In this document: positions 61,496 through 64,000 of the stretch, piece by piece | Layout: each line of letters starts with the position of its first letter | Numbering within the stretch: the first letter of the stretch is position 1 | Source of the DNA: Flavobacterium aquicola | GTDB lineage: Bacteria > Bacteroidota > Bacteroidia > Flavobacteriales > Flavobacteriaceae | DNA: 64,000 nucleotides | NCBI RefSeq assembly: GCF_003385115.1 | Contig: NZ_QUNI01000004.1 | Coordinates: 62,001-126,000 of the forward strand | Direction: 5' to 3' | The notes under the pieces: generated by a model | Told to the model about the DNA's origin: nothing | The model's input: the letters and a program-made list of their open reading frames with translations, nothing else | Database searches by the model: none | Translations under genes and position numbers: made by a program

Positions 61496-61828
61496 ATGGA
61501 AAAAAAATCTAAAATAATTTTGCCTTGTGATGAAAAATGTCCAGTGAGAGCATCTTTAACGCTTCTAAGTGGCAAGTGGACTTTGTTGATATTGTTTCAA
61601 ATCAACAAAAAAGTAATGCGGTATGGTGAATTAAAAAGGGCTATACCTGGAATTAGCGAAAAAATGTTGATACAAGAATTAAATATGCTTGTTGAAAATA
61701 AATTAGTCAATAAAAAAGCCTATCCAGAAATTCCACCCAAAGTTGAATATACTTTGACTGAATTAGGGCTGAAAACTTTGCCGATTGCAGATAAATTGGC
61801 AGAATTTGGTTCAGAAAATTTAATTTAA
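61496..61828 (+). CDS. HxlR family winged-helix regulator (paralogue pair member 2)
   Basis: The 110-residue protein has CDEKCPVRASLTLLSGKWTL, RYGELKRAIPGISEKMLIQE and PPKVEYTLTELGLKTLP. Two cysteines lie before the GKW motif, so a thiol switch is possible. It is closely related to the protein at 53953-54285 and has the same operator block upstream. The divergent NmrA-type gene and the downstream old yellow enzyme are likely targets. Confidence 0.92.
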   Translation: MEKKSKIILPCDEKCPVRASLTLLSGKWTLLILFQINKKVMRYGELKRAIPGISEKMLIQELNMLVENKLVNKKAYPEIPPKVEYTLTELGLKTLPIADKLAEFGSENLI

Positions 61829-61842
61829 AGAGGATTTAATCT

Positions 61843-61955
61843 TCTGTCAGAAGTTAAAAATCTATCCGTTCCAGAAATTGGTTACGCATTGGGTTTTTAA
61901 ATTTCACCCTGTTTTTCAAATTATTTAAAAAATGATATCGGTAATACTGCGAACT
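61843..61955 (+). pseudogene. AraC-type HTH remnant
   Basis: A frame reads NLSVPEIGYALGF, then TAA, then ISPCFSNYLKNDIG. This matches the second HTH of AraC proteins (the E-I-A-Y-x-L-G-F, F-S-x-x-F-K pattern) with an in-frame stop. No other part of such a gene is nearby. Confidence 0.55.
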
Positions 61956-62093
61956 CCATTTTCAAAATTCAGCAGCTCACCAAAAAAATTCCCATTCCGC
62001 AATTTGTATCACATCTTTCGCCTTTTGTATATCTAACAAGAGTGTTTAACTCCCCAACTTTGCATCATCATTTAACAACAAAAATTTTAAATA

Positions 62094-63227
62094 ATGAGCA
62101 AGAGAACAGATACAAAAAAAATATCCGAAACGTTTACCTTTAAAAACGGAATAGAAACCAAAAACAGCATTGCGATGGCACCCATGACAACTTGGGCAAG
62201 CAATGATGATTATACCATATCTGATGATGAAATAAAACACTACGAAGCTCGAAGCGGAAACGTTGGCTTGGTAATAACTGGCTGCACCAGAGTAATGGCA
62301 AACGGCATTGGCTTTAACAATGAATACGCTTCTTATGACGATTCGTTTTTACCGGGACTTAAAAAGCTGGCCACAGCCGCAAAAAAAGGAGGTGCACCTG
62401 CCATACTTCAAATTTATCATGCGGGAAACAAAGCCGTTTTAGACCTTATTCCAGATGGTATTGCCGTGAGTGCAAGTCCTGTCGCATTAGTACCTTCAGC
62501 ATTTTATGCAGGTGGGATCGCATCTCGTGAACTATCTCACGAAGAAATTTCGGAAATGATTAAGGCTTTTGGAGAAACTACGCATAGAGCAATAAAAGCT
62601 GGTTTTGATGGAATAGAGTTGCACGGAGCTCACGGTTTTTTACTGCAAAATTTCTTTTCACCTTATTACAACCAACGAACCGATTATTGGGGTGGAACTG
62701 CCGAAAAACGAATGAATTTTGCCCTAGAAGTAATCAAAGAAATTCAAGATGTAATCAAAAAATATGCAGACAGACCATTTCTTGTAGGTTTCCGAATTTC
62801 GCCAGAAGAACCTGAAAGTTACAGAACTAAAGATACCTTTCCTCTGATAGATAAGTTGATAGAAAGCGGTATGGATTACCTACACCTATCACTTGGCAAT
62901 GTGCTTGCACAAAAACCAATGGATGATGAAAATGGGGAGGTTACTATTTTAAATTTGATACTAAATCACGTGCAACAAAGAGTACCTGTGATTGCTGCTG
63001 GAGGTATCAAACAAGCGGATGATGCAACAGAAGCATTAAAAACAGGCCTATCATTGGTGGCAGTAGGTCACGGTCTTATCATCAACCCGAATTGGGTGGA
63101 ACTTGCAATAAATGGGGAAAAAGCGAATGAAGTTTTGAGTATGTCTAAGGCTGATGAACTTGTAATTCCTAAAAAGCTTCAAGGATTTATCAAGATAGCA
63201 ACAGGCTTTTTTCAGGTAACGGATTAA
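62094..63227 (+). CDS. Old yellow enzyme family NADH:flavin oxidoreductase
   Basis: The 377-residue protein is an FMN-binding TIM barrel: NSIAMAPMTTWASNDDYTIS at the start, ILQIYHAGNKAV, and the family signature FDGIELHGAHGFLLQNFFSP with the TDYWGGTAEKRMNF block. VPVIAAGGIKQADDATEAL forms the phosphate-binding end. It reduces activated double bonds of enones or quinones with NAD(P)H. It lies downstream of an HxlR gene and 40 bp before an NmrA-type gene on the same strand, likely one electrophile-detoxifying unit. Confidence 0.9.
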   Translation: MSKRTDTKKISETFTFKNGIETKNSIAMAPMTTWASNDDYTISDDEIKHYEARSGNVGLVITGCTRVMANGIGFNNEYASYDDSFLPGLKKLATAAKKGGAPAILQIYHAGNKAVLDLIPDGIAVSASPVALVPSAFYAGGIASRELSHEEISEMIKAFGETTHRAIKAGFDGIELHGAHGFLLQNFFSPYYNQRTDYWGGTAEKRMNFALEVIKEIQDVIKKYADRPFLVGFRISPEEPESYRTKDTFPLIDKLIESGMDYLHLSLGNVLAQKPMDDENGEVTILNLILNHVQQRVPVIAAGGIKQADDATEALKTGLSLVAVGHGLIINPNWVELAINGEKANEVLSMSKADELVIPKKLQGFIKIATGFFQVTD

Positions 63228-63267
63228 CCTTCCTATTTCTTACAAATTAATCAAAAATAAAATAAAA

Positions 63268-64000
63268 ATGAGTAAAAAAATAACAGTAATTGGAGCAACA
63301 GGTATGATAGGAAAACCTGTAACCAAAGAATTAATTAAAGCAGGTTTTGAAGTAACTGCTTTTGTAAGAAGTATTGATAAAGAAAAGCATATCTTCCCAT
63401 CAGGGGTTACTTTTTTTGAAGGCGACCTAAAAAGTAAATCTAATATTTCCGAAGCGATCAAAGATGCAGATGCCGTTTACATCAGTATTTCAGCTTCACC
63501 AAGCAATAAGGAAGGCGAATTTAATCCTGAAAAAGAAGGTATAGAAAATATTGTATCGGCATTACAAGGTTCTTCTGTAAAGCAAGTAGGTTATCTTTCT
63601 TCGTTTTTAGCCCGAAATTATACCGGTAATTGGTGGGTTATGAATGCCAAGAAACAAGCTATAAATAAAATAAAAAACAGTGGTATTCCTTATACAATCT
63701 TTTATCCATCAAATTTTATGGAAAATTTTAATGGCGGTATGAGAGATGGCAATAAAATAAACATTATTGGTACTTCAAATGAAAAATCTCGATGGATAGC
63801 TGCGTCTGATTTTGGCAAACAAGCAGCTAAATCTTTTGAAACTGAGAAAGCTTTAAATAGAGAATATGCCGTTCAAGGATTAGAGTCTTTGACAACTGAA
63901 GAAGCATCAAAAATTTATATTGAAAACCATACAAAAGACAAATTAAAAATTGCAAAATTACCAATGGGAATGGCGAAGTTTTTATCTTTGTTTATAAAGC
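63268..64000 (+). CDS. NmrA-like NAD(P)-binding protein (cut by window edge)
   Basis: From the ATG at 63268 about 244 residues are visible before the window ends. The Rossmann motif ITVIGATGMIGKPVTKELIK is clear, followed by DADAVYISISASPSNKEGEF, KQVGYLSSFLARNYTG and YTIFYPSNFMENFNGG. These are typical of NmrA-like SDRs. It follows the old yellow enzyme gene by 40 bp, so both are probably co-transcribed. The C-terminus is not visible. Confidence 0.85.
   Translation, partial: MSKKITVIGATGMIGKPVTKELIKAGFEVTAFVRSIDKEKHIFPSGVTFFEGDLKSKSNISEAIKDADAVYISISASPSNKEGEFNPEKEGIENIVSALQGSSVKQVGYLSSFLARNYTGNWWVMNAKKQAINKIKNSGIPYTIFYPSNFMENFNGGMRDGNKINIIGTSNEKSRWIAASDFGKQAAKSFETEKALNREYAVQGLESLTTEEASKIYIENHTKDKLKIAKLPMGMAKFLSLFIK

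Overview
The window looks like a chromosome segment of a Bacteroidota, most likely a Flavobacterium-type flavobacterium. The DNA is AT-rich, starts have no clear Shine-Dalgarno sequence, and many genes are preceded by the Bacteroidota -7 box TAnnTTTG. The gene set also fits: TonB receptor, RND pumps, LytTR/LytS pair, seven-TM AraC regulators, AlkB/Ada cluster. No rRNA, complete tRNA, CRISPR array or complete insertion sequence was seen. Calls come from reading the sequence and family knowledge; no database search was possible.

1-21 kb, mostly intact genes. An RND pump runs off the left edge with its adaptor and a divergent AraC regulator. Then come a truncated membrane AraC regulator, an LpxL-type acyltransferase, a two-domain universal stress protein, an NmrA-type oxidoreductase facing an HxlR regulator, a membrane class III cyclase with substituted catalytic motifs, a LytS/LytTR two-component pair, a GH2 glycosidase, and a complete three-gene RND operon.

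21-45 kb, an accessory region in decay. It is bracketed by two direct-orientation remnants of the same IS3-type transposase gene (21105-21232 and 44605-44829). It holds at least seven broken genes: a DUF1016/YhcG fragment, an AraC fragment, a GNAT acetyltransferase with two stops and a frameshift, an NmrA-like gene with a nonsense codon, an alcohol dehydrogenase tail, an MFS transporter and a TolC protein. Intact genes lie between them: Crp/NTF2/epimerase, alpha/beta hydrolases, a metallo-hydrolase, a flavodoxin-fold reductase, and a compact alkylation-repair operon in which the Ada protein is split.

45-51 kb. A TonB siderophore receptor and a PepSY membrane protein form a likely iron-uptake pair. 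A three-gene HipBST-type toxin-antitoxin locus follows, with palindromic operators upstream and a tRNA 3'-end remnant downstream that may be an old attachment site.

51-64 kb, a run of small redox and stress modules: HxlR with an F420-type NADP oxidoreductase, Crp, a second HxlR, TetR facing a universal stress protein across a 26-bp palindrome, a trans-sulfuration enzyme, SDR plus AraC, NmrA facing a third HxlR, an old yellow enzyme and a final NmrA-type gene cut by the window edge. Two HxlR genes share a nearly identical promoter/operator, so they may form one electrophile- or quinone-response regulon.
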